64,000 bases of DNA, from assembly GCA_963678675.1 (NCBI GenBank), contig OY783192.1, forward strand, positions 30,395,487 to 30,459,486. The letters are read 5' to 3'. Position 1 is the first letter of the stretch. Each line of letters begins with the position of its first letter. A program made the position numbers and the translations under genes. Under the pieces are notes generated by a model. That model did no database searches. It was not told the DNA's origin and saw only the letters and a program-made list of their open reading frames with translations. The DNA comes from Xiphydria camelus (taxonomy: Eukaryota; Arthropoda; Insecta; Hymenoptera; Xiphydriidae). Below are positions 24,644 to 39,689 of the stretch, one piece after another.

Positions 24644-25441
24644 GCACGGTTATTTGGTCGAAATCTCAAAGGAAATATGAAATAACGCTGATTTTGTGTA
24701 TAAACAAATTTTTTTTTCCGCAAGAAATCATCGATATCTCGGTGTTCCGTTGAGATTTCCTCAATAAATCTATCATTTTCGTAATCAGCGCGAAAAAATA
24801 CATAAGATAGGATGGTCGAGAATTCGATTCCAGAGATTTCGATTTTTGCGAAAAATCGCATTTTCTGTAAGGTCCCGACCTTACAGAAATTGTCAATTTT
24901 TTCGAAAAATGAAAATCTTCGGAATTGGAATCTCGACCACCCTATCCGATGTATTTTTTTACGCTGATTCCGAAAAGCACGGTTATTTGGTCGAAATCTC
25001 AAAGGAAATATGAAATAACGCTGATTTTGTGTATAAACAAATTTTTTTTTCCGCAAGAAATCATCGATATCTCGGTGTTCCGTTGAGATTTCCTCAATAA
25101 ATCTATCATTTTCGTAATCAGCGCGAAAAAATACATAAGATAGGATGGTCGAGAATTCGATTCCAGAGATTTCGATTTTTGCGAAAAATCGCATTTTCTG
25201 TAAGGTCCCGACCTTACAGAAATTGTCAATTTTTTCGAAAAATGAAAATCTTCGGAATTGGAATCTCGACCACCCTATCCGATGTATTTTTTTACGCTGA
25301 TTCCGAAAAGCACGGTTATTTGGTCGAAATCTCAAAGGAAATATGAAATAACGCTGATTTTGTGTATAAACAAATTTTTTTTTCCGCAAGAAATCATCGA
25401 TATCTCGGTGTTCCGTTGAGATTTCCTCAATAAATCTATCA

Positions 25442-25621
25442 TTTTCGTAATCAGCGCGAAAAAATACATAAGATAGGATGGTCGAGAATTCGATTCCAGA
25501 GATTTCGATTTTTGCGAAAAATCTAAGGGGTATGCCTTAGATTTTTTGCAAAAATCGAAATCTCTGGAATCGAATTCTGGATCACCCTATCTTATGTATT
25601 TTTTTACGCTGATTCCGAAAA
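25442..25621. repeat. Hairpin-type 312-bp unit, single
   Basis: A single dyad of the CCCTATC type at the left edge of the 4.6-kb higher-order repeat. It is not part of the repeated unit, since the corresponding place in the next copy (near 30072) holds a standard monomer. Confidence 0.92.
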
Positions 25622-28107
25622 GCACGGTTATTTGGTCGAAATCTCAAAGGAAATATGAAATAACGCTGATTTTGTGTATAAACAAATTTTTTTTTCCGCA
25701 AGAAATCATCGATATCTCGGTGTTCCGTTGAGATTTCCTCAATAAATCTATCATTTTCGTAATCAGCGCGAAAAAATACATAAGATAGGATGGTCGAGAA
25801 TTCGATTCCAGAGATTTCGATTTTTGCGAAAAATCGCATTTTCTGTAAGGTCCCGACCTTACAGAAATTGTCAATTTTTTCGAAAAATGAAAATCTTCGG
25901 AATTGGAATCTCGACCACCCTATCCGATGTATTTTTTTACGCTGATTCCGAAAAGCACGGTTATTTGGTCGAAATCTCAAAGGAAATATGAAATAACACT
26001 GATTTTGTGTATAAACAAATTTTTTTTTCCGCAAGAAATCATCGATATCTCGGTGTTCCGTTGAGATTTCCTCAATAAATCTATCATTTTCGTAATCAGC
26101 GCGAAAAAATACATAAGATAGGATGGTCGAGAATTCGATTCCAGAGATTTCGATTTTTGCGAAAAATCGCATTTTCTGTAAGGTCCCGACCTGACAGAAA
26201 TTGTCAATTTTTTCGAAAAATGAAAATCTTCGGAATTGGAATCTCGACCACCCTATCCGATGTATTTTTTTACGCTGATTCCGAAAAGCACGGTTATTTG
26301 GTCGAAATCTCAAAGGAAATATGAAATAACGCTGATTTTGTGTATAAAAAAAATATTTTTTCCGCAAGAAATCATCGATATCTCGGTGTTCCGTTGAGAT
26401 TTCCTCAATAAATCTATCATTTTCGTAATCAGCGCGAAAAAATACATAAGATAGGATGGTCGAGAATTCGATTCCAGAGATTTCGATTTTTGCGAAAAAT
26501 CGCATTTTCTGTAAGGTCCCGACCTTACAGAAATTGTCAATTTTTTCGAAAAATGAAAATCTTCGGAATTGGAATCTCGACCACCCTATCCGATGTATAT
26601 TTTTACGCTGATTCCGAAAAGCACGGTTATTTGGTCGAAATCTCAAAGGAAATATGAAATAACGCTGATTTTGTGTATAAACAAATTTTTTTTTCCGCAA
26701 GAAATCATCGATATCTCGGTGTTCCGTTGAGATTTCCTCAATAAATCTATCATTTTCGTAATCAGCGCGAAAAAATACATAAGATAGGATGGTCGAGAAT
26801 TCGATTCCAGAGATTTCGATTTTTGCGAAAAATCGCATTTTCTGTAAGGTCCCGACCTTACAGAAATTGTCAATTTTTTCGAAAAATGAAAATCTTCGGA
26901 ATTGGAATCTCGACCACCCTATCCGATGTATTTTTTTACGCTGATTCCGAAAAGCACGGTTATTTGGTCGAAATCTCAAAGGAAATATGAAATAACGCTG
27001 ATTTTGTGTATAAACAAATTTTTTTTTCCGCAAGAAATCATCGATATCTCGGTGTTCCGTTGAGATTTCCTCAATAAATCTATCATTTTCGTAATCAGCG
27101 CGAAAAAATACATAAGATAGGATGGTCGAGAATTCGATTCCAGAGATTTCGATTTTTGCGAAAAATCGCATTTTCTGTAAGGTCCCGACCTTACAGAAAT
27201 TGTCAATTTTTTCGAAAAATGAAAATCTTCGGAATTGGAATCTCGACCACCCTATCCGATGTATTTTTTTACGCTGATTCCGAAAAGCACGGTTATTTGG
27301 TCGAAATCTCAAAGGAAATATGAAATAACGCTGATTTTGTGTATAAAGAAATTTTTCTTTCCGCAAGAAATCATCGATATCTCGGTGTTCCGTTGAGATT
27401 TCATCAATAAATCTATCATTTTCGTAATCAGCGCGAAAAAATACATAAGATAGGATGGTCGAGAATTCGATTCCAGAGATTTCGATTTTTGCGAAAAATC
27501 GCATTTTCTGTAAGGTCCCGACCTTACAGAAATTGTCAATTTTTTCGAAAAATGAAAATCTTCGGAATTGGAATCTCGACCACCCTATCCGATGTATTTT
27601 TTTACGCTGATTCCGAAAAGCACGGTTATTTGGTCGAAATCTCAAAGGAAATATGAAATAACGCTGATTTTGTGTATAAACAAATTTTTTTTTCCGCAAG
27701 AAATCATCGATATCTCGGTGTTCCGTTGAGATTTCCTCAATAAATCTATCATTTTCGTAATCAGCGCGAAAAAATACATAAGATAGGATGGTCGAGAATT
27801 CGATTCCAGAGATTTCGATTTTTGCGAAAAATCGCATTTTCTGTAAGGTCCCGACCTGACAGAAATTGTCAATTTTTTCGAAAAATGAAAATCTTCGGAA
27901 TTGGAATCTCGACCACCCTATCCGATGTATTTTTTTACGCTGATTCCGAAAAGCACGGTTATTTGGTCGAAACCTCAAAGGAAATATGAAATAACGCTGA
28001 TTTTGTGTATAAAAAAAATATTTTTTCCGCAAGAAATCATCGATATCTCGGTGTTCCGTTGAGATTTCCTCAATAAATCTATCATTTTCGTAATCAGCGC
28101 GAAAAAA

Positions 28108-28118
28108 TACATAGGATG
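28108..28118. other. Five-base deletion in a monomer (328-bp unit)
   Basis: ATACATAAGATAGG is shortened to ATACATAGG, giving a 328-bp period. The same deletion recurs near 32725 and 37339, one per 4.6-kb higher-order copy, so it predates that amplification. It breaks the 333-bp reading-frame phase. Confidence 0.9.
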
Positions 28119-28745
28119 GTCGAGAATTCGATTCCAGAGATTTCGATTTTTGCGAAAAATCGCATTTTCTGTAAGGTCCCGACCTTACAGAAATTGTCAA
28201 TTTTTTCGAAAAATGAAAATCTTCGGAATTGGAATCTCGACCACCCTATCCGATGTATTGTTTTACGCTGATTCCAAAAAGCACGGTTATTTGGTCGAAA
28301 TCTCAAAGGAAATATGAAATAACGCTGATTTTGTGTATAAACAAATTTTTTTTTCCGCAAGAAATCATCGATATCTCGGTGTTCAGTTGAGATTTCCTCA
28401 ATAAATCTATCATTTTCGTAATCAGCGCGAAAAAAAACATAAGATAGGATGGTCGAGAATTCGTTTCCAGAGATTTCGATTTTTGCGAAAAATCGCATTT
28501 TCTGTAAGGTCCCGACCTTACAGAAATTGTCAATTTTTTCGAAAAATGAAAATCTTCGGAATTGGAATCTCGACCACCCTATCCGATGTATTGTTTTACG
28601 CTGATTCCGAAAAGCACGGTTATTTGGTCGAAATCTCAAAGGAAATATGAAATAACGCTGATTTTGTGTATAAACAAATTTTTTTTTCCGCAAGAAATCA
28701 TCGATATCTCGGTGTTCCGTTGAGATTTCCTCAATAAATCTATCA

Positions 28746-29237
28746 TTTTCGTAATCAGCGCGAAAAAATACATAAGATAGGATGGTCGAGAATTCGATTC
28801 CAGAGATTTCGATTTTTGCGAAAAATCTAAGGGGTATGCCTTAGATTTTTTGCAAAAATCGAAATCTCTGGAATCGAATTCTGGATCACCCTATCTTATG
28901 TATTTTTTTACGCTGATTCCGAAAAGCACGGTTATTTGGTCGAAATCTCAAAGGAAATATGAAATAACGCTGATTTTGTGTATAAAGAAATTTTTTTTTC
29001 CGCAAGAAATCATCGATATCTCGGTGTTCCGTTGAGATTTCCTCAATAAATATATCATTTTCGTAATCAGCGCGAAAAAATACATAAGATAGGATGGTCG
29101 AGAATTCGATTCCAGAGATTTCGATTTTTGCGAAAAATCTAAGGGGTATGCCTTAGATTTTTTGCAAAAATCGAAATCTCTGGAATCGAATTCTGGATCA
29201 CCCTATCTTATGTATTTTTTTACGCTGATTCCGAAAA
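28746..29237. repeat. Hairpin-type 312-bp units, tandem pair
   Basis: Dyads lie at 28746-28925 and 29058-29237, both CCCTATC. The monomer portion between them combines CTC with TATATC, a recombinant haplotype seen only in this higher-order repeat. Confidence 0.94.
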
Positions 29238-32200
29238 GCACGGTTATTTGGTCGAAATCTCAAAGGAAATATGAAATAACGCTGATTTTGTGTATAAACA
29301 AATTTTTTTTTCCGCAAGAAATCATCGATATCTCGGTGTTCCGTTGAGATTTCCTCAATAAATCTATCATTTTCGTAATCAGCGCGAAAAAATACATAAG
29401 ATAGGATGGTCGAGAATTCGATTCCAGAGATTTCGATTTTTGCGAAAAATCGCATTTTCTGTAAGGTCCCGACCTTACAGAAATTGTCAATTTTTTCGAA
29501 AAATGAAAATCTTCGGAATTGGAATCTCGACCACCCTATCCGATGTATTTTTTTACGCTGATTCCGAAAAGCACGGTTATTTGGTCGAAATCTCAAAGGA
29601 AATATGAAATAACACTGATTTTGTGTATAAACAAATTTTTTTTTCCGCAAGAAATCATCGATATCTCGGTGTTCCGTTGAGATTTCCTCAATAAATCTAT
29701 CATTTTCGTAATCAGCGCGAAAAAATACATAAGATAGGATGGTCGAGAATTCGATTCCAGAGATTTCGATTTTTGCGAAAAATCGCATTTTCTGTAAGGT
29801 CCCGACCTGACAGAAATTGTCAATTTTTTCGAAAAATGAAAATCTTCGGAATTGGAATCTCGACCACCCTATCCGATGTATTTTTTTACGCTGATTCCGA
29901 AAAGCACGGTTATTTGGTCGAAATCTCAAAGGAAATATGAAATAACGCTGATTTTGTGTATAAACAAATTTTTTTTTCCGCAAGAAATCATCGATATCTC
30001 GGTGTTCCGTTGAGATTTCCTCAATAAATCTATCATTTTCGTAATCAGCGCGAAAAAATACATAAGATAGGATGGTCGAGAATTCGATTCCAGAGATTTC
30101 GATTTTTGCGAAAAATCGCATTTTCTGTAAGGTCCCGACCTTACAGAAATTGTCAATTTTTTCGAAAAATGAAAATCTTCGGAATTGGAATCTCGACCAC
30201 CCTATCCGATGTATTTTTTTACGCTGATTCCGAAAAGCACGGTTATTTGGTCGAAATCTCAAAGGAAATATGAAATAACGCTGATTTTGTGTATAAACAA
30301 ATTTTTTTTTCCGCAAGAAATCATCGATATCTCGGTGTTCCGTTGAGATTTCCTCAATAAATCTATCATTTTCGTAATCAGCGCGAAAAAATACATAAGA
30401 TAGGATGGTCGAGAATTCGATTCCAGAGATTTCGATTTTTGCGAAAAATCGCATTTTCTGTAAGGTCCCGACCTTACAGAAATTGTCAATTTTTTCGAAA
30501 AATGAAAATCTTCGGAATTGGAATCTCGACCACCCTATCCGATGTATTTTTTTACGCTGATTCCGAAAAGCACGGTTATTTGGTCGAAATCTCAAAGGAA
30601 ATATGAAATAACACTGATTTTGTGTATAAACAAATTTTTTTTTCCGCAAGAAATCATCGATATCTCGGTGTTCCGTTGAGATTTCCTCAATAAATCTATC
30701 ATTTTCGTAATCAGCGCGAAAAAATACATAAGATAGGATGGTCGAGAATTCGATTCCAGAGATTTCGATTTTTGCGAAAAATCGCATTTTCTGTAAGGTC
30801 CCGACCTGACAGAAATTGTCAATTTTTTCGAAAAATGAAAATCTTCGGAATTGGAATCTCGACCACCCTATCCGATGTATTTTTTTACGCTGATTCCGAA
30901 AAGCACGGTTATTTGGTCGAAATCTCAAAGGAAATATGAAATAACGCTGATTTTGTGTATAAAAAAAATATTTTTTCCGCAAGAAATCATCGATATCTCG
31001 GTGTTCCGTTGAGATTTCCTCAATAAATCTATCATTTTCGTAATCAGCGCGAAAAAATACATAAGATAGGATGGTCGAGAATTCGATTCCAGAGATTTCG
31101 ATTTTTGCGAAAAATCGCATTTTCTGTAAGGTCCCGACCTTACAGAAATTGTCAATTTTTTCGAAAAATGAAAATCTTCGGAATTGGAATCTCGACCACC
31201 CTATCCGATGTATATTTTTACGCTGATTCCGAAAAGCACGGTTATTTGGTCGAAATCTCAAAGGAAATATGAAATAACGCTGATTTTGTGTATAAACAAA
31301 TTTTTTTTTCCGCAAGAAATCATCGATATCTCGGTGTTCCGTTGAGATTTCCTCAATAAATCTATCATTTTCGTAATCAGCGCGAAAAAATACATAAGAT
31401 AGGATGGTCGAGAATTCGATTCCAGAGATTTCGATTTTTGCGAAAAATCGCATTTTCTGTAAGGTCCCGACCTTACAGAAATTGTCAATTTTTTCGAAAA
31501 ATGAAAATCTTCGGAATTGGAATCTCGACCACCCTATCCGATGTATTTTTTTACGCTGATTCCGAAAAGCACGGTTATTTGGTCGAAATCTCAAAGGAAA
31601 TATGAAATAACGCTGATTTTGTGTATAAACAAATTTTTTTTTCCGCAAGAAATCATCGATATCTCGGTGTTCCGTTGAGATTTCCTCAATAAATCTATCA
31701 TTTTCGTAATCAGCGCGAAAAAATACATAAGATAGGATGGTCGAGAATTCGATTCCAGAGATTTCGATTTTTGCGAAAAATCGCATTTTCTGTAAGGTCC
31801 CGACCTTACAGAAATTGTCAATTTTTTCGAAAAATGAAAATCTTCGGAATTGGAATCTCGACCACCCTATCCGATGTATTTTTTTACGCTGATTCCGAAA
31901 AGCACGGTTATTTGGTCGAAATCTCAAAGGAAATATGAAATAACGCTGATTTTGTGTATAAAGAAATTTTTCTTTCCGCAAGAAATCATCGATATCTCGG
32001 TGTTCCGTTGAGATTTCATCAATAAATCTATCATTTTCGTAATCAGCGCGAAAAAATACATAAGATAGGATGGTCGAGAATTCGATTCCAGAGATTTCGA
32101 TTTTTGCGAAAAATCGCATTTTCTGTAAGGTCCCGACCTTACAGAAATTGTCAATTTTTTCGAAAAATGAAAATCTTCGGAATTGGAATCTCGACCACCC

Positions 32201-33360
32201 TATCCGATGTATTTTTTTACGCTGATTCCGAAAAGCACGGTTATTTGGTCGAAATCTCAAAGGAAATATGAAATAACGCTGATTTTGTGTATAAACAAAT
32301 TTTTTTTTCCGCAAGAAATCATCGATATCTCGGTGTTCCGTTGAGATTTCCTCAATAAATCTATCATTTTCGTAATCAGCGCGAAAAAATACATAAGATA
32401 GGATGGTCGAGAATTCGATTCCAGAGATTTCGATTTTTGCGAAAAATCGCATTTTCTGTAAGGTCCCGACCTGACAGAAATTGTCAATTTTTTCGAAAAA
32501 TGAAAATCTTCGGAATTGGAATCTCGACCACCCTATCCGATGTATTTTTTTACGCTGATTCCGAAAAGCACGGTTATTTGGTCGAAACCTCAAAGGAAAT
32601 ATGAAATAACGCTGATTTTGTGTATAAAAAAAATATTTTTTCCGCAAGAAATCATCGATATCTCGGTGTTCCGTTGAGATTTCCTCAATAAATCTATCAT
32701 TTTCGTAATCAGCGCGAAAAAATACATAGGATGGTCGAGAATTCGATTCCAGAGATTTCGATTTTTGCGAAAAATCGCATTTTCTGTAAGGTCCCGACCT
32801 TACAGAAATTGTCAATTTTTTCGAAAAATGAAAATCTTCGGAATTGGAATCTCGACCACCCTATCCGATGTATTGTTTTACGCTGATTCCAAAAAGCACG
32901 GTTATTTGGTCGAAATCTCAAAGGAAATATGAAATAACGCTGATTTTGTGTATAAACAAATTTTTTTTTCCGCAAGAAATCATCGATATCTCGGTGTTCA
33001 GTTGAGATTTCCTCAATAAATCTATCATTTTCGTAATCAGCGCGAAAAAAAACATAAGATAGGATGGTCGAGAATTCGTTTCCAGAGATTTCGATTTTTG
33101 CGAAAAATCGCATTTTCTGTAAGGTCCCGACCTTACAGAAATTGTCAATTTTTTCGAAAAATGAAAATCTTCGGAATTGGAATCTCGACCACCCTATCCG
33201 ATGTATTGTTTTACGCTGATTCCGAAAAGCACGGTTATTTGGTCGAAATCTCAAAGGAAATATGAAATAACGCTGATTTTGTGTATAAACAAATTTTTTT
33301 TTCCGCAAGAAATCATCGATATCTCGGTGTTCCGTTGAGATTTCCTCAATAAATCTATCA

Positions 33361-33851
33361 TTTTCGTAATCAGCGCGAAAAAATACATAAGATAGGATGG
33401 TCGAGAATTCGATTCCAGAGATTTCGATTTTTGCGAAAAATCTAAGGGGTATGCCTTAGATTTTTTGCAAAAATCGAAATCTCTGGAATCGAATTCTGGA
33501 TCACCCTATCTTATGTATTTTTTTACGCTGATTCCGAAAAGCACGGTTATTTGGTCGAAATCTCAAAGGAAATATGAAATAACGCTGATTTTGTGTATAA
33601 AGAAATTTTTTTTCCGCAAGAAATCATCGATATCTCGGTGTTCCGTTGAGATTTCCTCAATAAATATATCATTTTCGTAATCAGCGCGAAAAAATACATA
33701 AGATAGGATGGTCGAGAATTCGATTCCAGAGATTTCGATTTTTGCGAAAAATCTAAGGGGTATGCCTTAGATTTTTTGCAAAAATCGAAATCTCTGGAAT
33801 CGAATTCTGGATCACCCTATCTTATGTATTTTTTTACGCTGATTCCGAAAA
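33361..33851. repeat. Hairpin-type units, tandem pair (312 and 311 bp)
   Basis: Dyads lie at 33361-33540 and 33672-33851. The period between them is 311 bp because the dyad 2 T run is one base shorter than in the pair at 28746-29237. Confidence 0.94.
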
Positions 33852-36800
33852 GCACGGTTATTTGGTCGAAATCTCAAAGGAAATATGAAATAACGCTGAT
33901 TTTGTGTATAAAGAAATTTTTTTTTCCGCAAGAAATCATCGATATCTCGGTGTTCCGTTGAGATTTCATCAATAAATATATCATTTTCGTAATCAGCGCG
34001 AAAAAATACATAAGATAGGATGGTCGAGAATTCGATTCCAGAGATTTCGATTTTTGCGAAAAATCGCATTTTCTGTAAGGTCCCGACCTGACAGAAATTG
34101 TCAATTTTTTCGAAAAATGAAAATCTTTGGAATTGGAATCTCGACCACCCTATCCGATGTATTTTTTTACGCTGATTCCGAAAAGCACGGTTATTTGGTC
34201 GAAATCTCAAAGGAAATATGAAATAACGCTGATTTTGTGTATAAACAAATTTTTTTTTCCGCAAGAAATCATCGATATCTCGGTGTTCAGTTGAGATTTC
34301 CTCAATAAATCTATCATTTTCGTAATCAGCGCGAAAAAAAACATAAGATAGGATGGTCGAGAATTCGTTTCCAGAGATTTCGATTTTTGCGAAAAATCGC
34401 ATTTTCTGTAAGGTCCCGACCTTACAGAAATTGTCAATTTTTTCGAAAAATGAAAATCTTCGGAATTGGAATCTCGACCACCCTATCCGATGTATTGTTT
34501 TACGCTGATTCCGAAAAGCACGGTTATTTGGTCGAAATCTCAAAGGAAATATGAAATAACGCTGATTTTGTGTATAAAGAAATTTTTCTTTCCGCAAGAA
34601 ATCATCGATATCTCGGTGTTCCGTTGAGATTTCCTCAATAAATCTATCATTTTCGTAATCAGCGCGAAAAAATACATAAGATAGGGTGGTCGAGAATTCG
34701 ATTCCAGAGATTTCGATTTTTGCGAAAAATCGCATTTTCTGTAAGGTCCCGACCTTACAGAAATTGTCAATTTTTTCGAAAAATGAAAATCTTCGGAATT
34801 GGAATCTCGACCACCCTATCCGATGTATTTTTTTACGCTGATTCCGAAAAGCACGGTTATTTGGTCGAAATCTCAAAGGAAATATGAAATAACGCTGATT
34901 TTGTGTATAAACAAATTTTTTTTTCCGCAAGAAATCATCGATATCTCGGTGTTCCGTTGAGATTTCCTCAATAAATCTATCATTTTCGTAATCAGCGCGA
35001 AAAAATACATAAGATAGGATGGTCGAGAATTCGATTCCAGAGATTTCGATTTTTGCGAAAAATCGCATTTTCTGTAAGGTCCCGACCTTACAGAAATTGT
35101 CAATTTTTTCGAAAAATGAAAATCTTCGGAATTGGAATCTCGACCACCCTATCCGATGTATTTTTTTACGCTGATTCCGAAAAGCACGGTTATTTGGTCG
35201 AAATCTCAAAGGAAATATGAAATAACACTGATTTTGTGTATAAACAAATTTTTTTTTCCGCAAGAAATCATCGATATCTCGGTGTTCCGTTGAGATTTCC
35301 TCAATAAATCTATCATTTTCGTAATCAGCGCGAAAAAATACATAAGATAGGATGGTCGAGAATTCGATTCCAGAGATTTCGATTTTTGCGAAAAATCGCA
35401 TTTTCTGTAAGGTCCCGACCTGACAGAAATTGTCAATTTTTTCGAAAAATGAAAATCTTCGGAATTGGAATCTCGACCACCCTATCCGATGTATTTTTTT
35501 ACGCTGATTCCGAAAAGCACGGTTATTTGGTCGAAATCTCAAAGGAAATATGAAATAACGCTGATTTTGTGTATAAAAAAAATATTTTTTCCGCAAGAAA
35601 TCATCGATATCTCGGTGTTCCGTTGAGATTTCCTCAATAAATCTATCATTTTCGTAATCAGCGCGAAAAAATACATAAGATAGGATGGTCGAGAATTCGA
35701 TTCCAGAGATTTCGATTTTTGCGAAAAATCGCATTTTCTGTAAGGTCCCGACCTTACAGAAATTGTCAATTTTTTCGAAAAATGAAAATCTTCGGAATTG
35801 GAATCTCGACCACCCTATCCGATGTATATTTTTACGCTGATTCCGAAAAGCACGGTTATTTGGTCGAAATCTCAAAGGAAATATGAAATAACGCTGATTT
35901 TGTGTATAAACAAATTTTTTTTTCCGCAAGAAATCATCGATATCTCGGTGTTCCGTTGAGATTTCCTCAATAAATCTATCATTTTCGTAATCAGCGCGAA
36001 AAAATACATAAGATAGGATGGTCGAGAATTCGATTCCAGAGATTTCGATTTTTGCGAAAAATCGCATTTTCTGTAAGGTCCCGACCTTACAGAAATTGTC
36101 AATTTTTTCGAAAAATGAAAATCTTCGGAATTGGAATCTCGACCACCCTATCCGATGTATTTTTTTACGCTGATTCCGAAAAGCACGGTTATTTGGTCGA
36201 AATCTCAAAGGAAATATGAAATAACGCTGATTTTGTGTATAAACAAATTTTTTTTTCCGCAAGAAATCATCGATATCTCGGTGTTCCGTTGAGATTTCCT
36301 CAATAAATCTATCATTTTCGTAATCAGCGCGAAAAAATACATAAGATAGGATGGTCGAGAATTCGATTCCAGAGATTTCGATTTTTGCGAAAAATCGCAT
36401 TTTCTGTAAGGTCCCGACCTTACAGAAATTGTCAATTTTTTCGAAAAATGAAAATCTTCGGAATTGGAATCTCGACCACCCTATCCGATGTATTTTTTTA
36501 CGCTGATTCCGAAAAGCACGGTTATTTGGTCGAAATCTCAAAGGAAATATGAAATAACGCTGATTTTGTGTATAAAGAAATTTTTCTTTCCGCAAGAAAT
36601 CATCGATATCTCGGTGTTCCGTTGAGATTTCATCAATAAATCTATCATTTTCGTAATCAGCGCGAAAAAATACATAAGATAGGATGGTCGAGAATTCGAT
36701 TCCAGAGATTTCGATTTTTGCGAAAAATCGCATTTTCTGTAAGGTCCCGACCTTACAGAAATTGTCAATTTTTTCGAAAAATGAAAATCTTCGGAATTGG

Positions 36801-37974
36801 AATCTCGACCACCCTATCCGATGTATTTTTTTACGCTGATTCCGAAAAGCACGGTTATTTGGTCGAAATCTCAAAGGAAATATGAAATAACGCTGATTTT
36901 GTGTATAAACAAATTTTTTTTTCCGCAAGAAATCATCGATATCTCGGTGTTCCGTTGAGATTTCCTCAATAAATCTATCATTTTCGTAATCAGCGCGAAA
37001 AAATACATAAGATAGGATGGTCGAGAATTCGATTCCAGAGATTTCGATTTTTGCGAAAAATCGCATTTTCTGTAAGGTCCCGACCTGACAGAAATTGTCA
37101 ATTTTTTCGAAAAATGAAAATCTTCGGAATTGGAATCTCGACCACCCTATCCGATGTATTTTTTTACGCTGATTCCGAAAAGCACGGTTATTTGGTCGAA
37201 ACCTCAAAGGAAATATGAAATAACGCTGATTTTGTGTATAAAAAAAATATTTTTTCCGCAAGAAATCATCGATATCTCGGTGTTCCGTTGAGATTTCCTC
37301 AATAAATCTATCATTTTCGTAATCAGCGCGAAAAAATACATAGGATGGTCGAGAATTCGATTCCAGAGATTTCGATTTTTGCGAAAAATCGCATTTTCTG
37401 TAAGGTCCCGACCTTACAGAAATTGTCAATTTTTTCGAAAAATGAAAATCTTCGGAATTGGAATCTCGACCACCCTATCCGATGTATTGTTTTACGCTGA
37501 TTCCAAAAAGCACGGTTATTTGGTCGAAATCTCAAAGGAAATATGAAATAACGCTGATTTTGTGTATAAACAAATTTTTTTTTCCGCAAGAAATCATCGA
37601 TATCTCGGTGTTCAGTTGAGATTTCCTCAATAAATCTATCATTTTCGTAATCAGCGCGAAAAAAAACATAAGATAGGATGGTCGAGAATTCGTTTCCAGA
37701 GATTTCGATTTTTGCGAAAAATCGCATTTTCTGTAAGGTCCCGACCTTACAGAAATTGTCAATTTTTTCGAAAAATGAAAATCTTCGGAATTGGAATCTC
37801 GACCACCCTATCCGATGTATTGTTTTACGCTGATTCCGAAAAGCACGGTTATTTGGTCGAAATCTCAAAGGAAATATGAAATAACGCTGATTTTGTGTAT
37901 AAACAAATTTTTTTTTCCGCAAGAAATCATCGATATCTCGGTGTTCCGTTGAGATTTCCTCAATAAATCTATCA

Positions 37975-38465
37975 TTTTCGTAATCAGCGCGAAAAAATAC
38001 ATAAGATAGGATGGTCGAGAATTCGATTCCAGAGATTTCGATTTTTGCGAAAAATCTAAGGGGTATGCCTTAGATTTTTTGCAAAAATCGAAATCTCTGG
38101 AATCGAATTCTGGATCACCCTATCTTATGTATTTTTTTACGCTGATTCCGAAAAGCACGGTTATTTGGTCGAAATCTCAAAGGAAATATGAAATAACGCT
38201 GATTTTGTGTATAAAGAAATTTTTTTTCCGCAAGAAATCATCGATATCTCGGTGTTCCGTTGAGATTTCCTCAATAAATATATCATTTTCGTAATCAGCG
38301 CGAAAAAATACATAAGATAGGATGGTCGAGAATTCGATTCCAGAGATTTCGATTTTTGCGAAAAATCTAAGGGGTATGCCTTAGATTTTTTGCAAAAATC
38401 GAAATCTCTGGAATCGAATTCTGGATCACCCTATCTTATGTATTTTTTTACGCTGATTCCGAAAA
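37975..38465. repeat. Hairpin-type units, tandem pair (312 and 311 bp)
   Basis: Dyads lie at 37975-38154 and 38286-38465. This duplicates 33361-33851 at an offset of 4614 and shares its one-base T-run loss. Confidence 0.94.
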
Positions 38466-39689
38466 GCACGGTTATTTGGTCGAAATCTCAAAGGAAATAT
38501 GAAATAACGCTGATTTTGTGTATAAAGAAATTTTTTTTTCCGCAAGAAATCATCGATATCTCGGTGTTCCGTTGAGATTTCATCAATAAATATATCATTT
38601 TCGTAATCAGCGCGAAAAAATACATAAGATAGGATGGTCGAGAATTCGATTCCAGAGATTTCGATTTTTGCGAAAAATCGCATTTTCTGTAAGGTCCCGA
38701 CCTGACAGAAATTGTCAATTTTTTCGAAAAATGAAAATCTTTGGAATTGGAATCTCGACCACCCTATCCGATGTATTTTTTTACGCTGATTCCGAAAAGC
38801 ACGGTTATTTGGTCGAAATCTCAAAGGAAATATGAAATAACGCTGATTTTGTGTATAAACAAATTTTTTTTTCCGCAAGAAATCATCGATATCTCGGTGT
38901 TCAGTTGAGATTTCCTCAATAAATCTATCATTTTCGTAATCAGCGCGAAAAAAAACATAAGATAGGATGGTCGAGAATTCGTTTCCAGAGATTTCGATTT
39001 TTGCGAAAAATCGCATTTTCTGTAAGGTCCCGACCTTACAGAAATTGTCAATTTTTTCGAAAAATGAAAATCTTCGGAATTGGAATCTCGACCACCCTAT
39101 CCGATGTATTGTTTTACGCTGATTCCGAAAAGCACGGTTATTTGGTCGAAATCTCAAAGGAAATATGAAATAACGCTGATTTTGTGTATAAAGAAATTTT
39201 TCTTTCCGCAAGAAATCATCGATATCTCGGTGTTCCGTTGAGATTTCCTCAATAAATCTATCATTTTCGTAATCAGCGCGAAAAAATACATAAGATAGGG
39301 TGGTCGAGAATTCGATTCCAGAGATTTCGATTTTTGCGAAAAATCGCATTTTCTGTAAGGTCCCGACCTTACAGAAATTGTCAATTTTTTCGAAAAATGA
39401 AAATCTTCGGAATTGGAATCTCGACCACCCTATCCGATGTATTTTTTTACGCTGATTCCGAAAAGCACGGTTATTTGGTCGAAATCTCAAAGGAAATATG
39501 AAATAACGCTGATTTTGTGTATAAACAAATTTTTTTTTCCGCAAGAAATCATCGATATCTCGGTGTTCCGTTGAGATTTCCTCAATAAATCTATCATTTT
39601 CGTAATCAGCGCGAAAAAATACATAAGATAGGATGGTCGAGAATTCGATTCCAGAGATTTCGATTTTTGCGAAAAATCGCATTTTCTGT

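Larger units (their letters stand above)
23424..24954. repeat. Copy of 12185-13715 displaced by 11239 bp
   Basis: Unit lengths (312, 333, 333, 312, 333) and variant bases, including CTTTGGAATT and the ATC/TCTATC recombinant, agree with 12185-13715. Agreement starts after the dyad 2 tract near 23424 and ends where TATTGTTTTACG at 13715 meets the normal T run at 24954. Confidence 0.82.
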
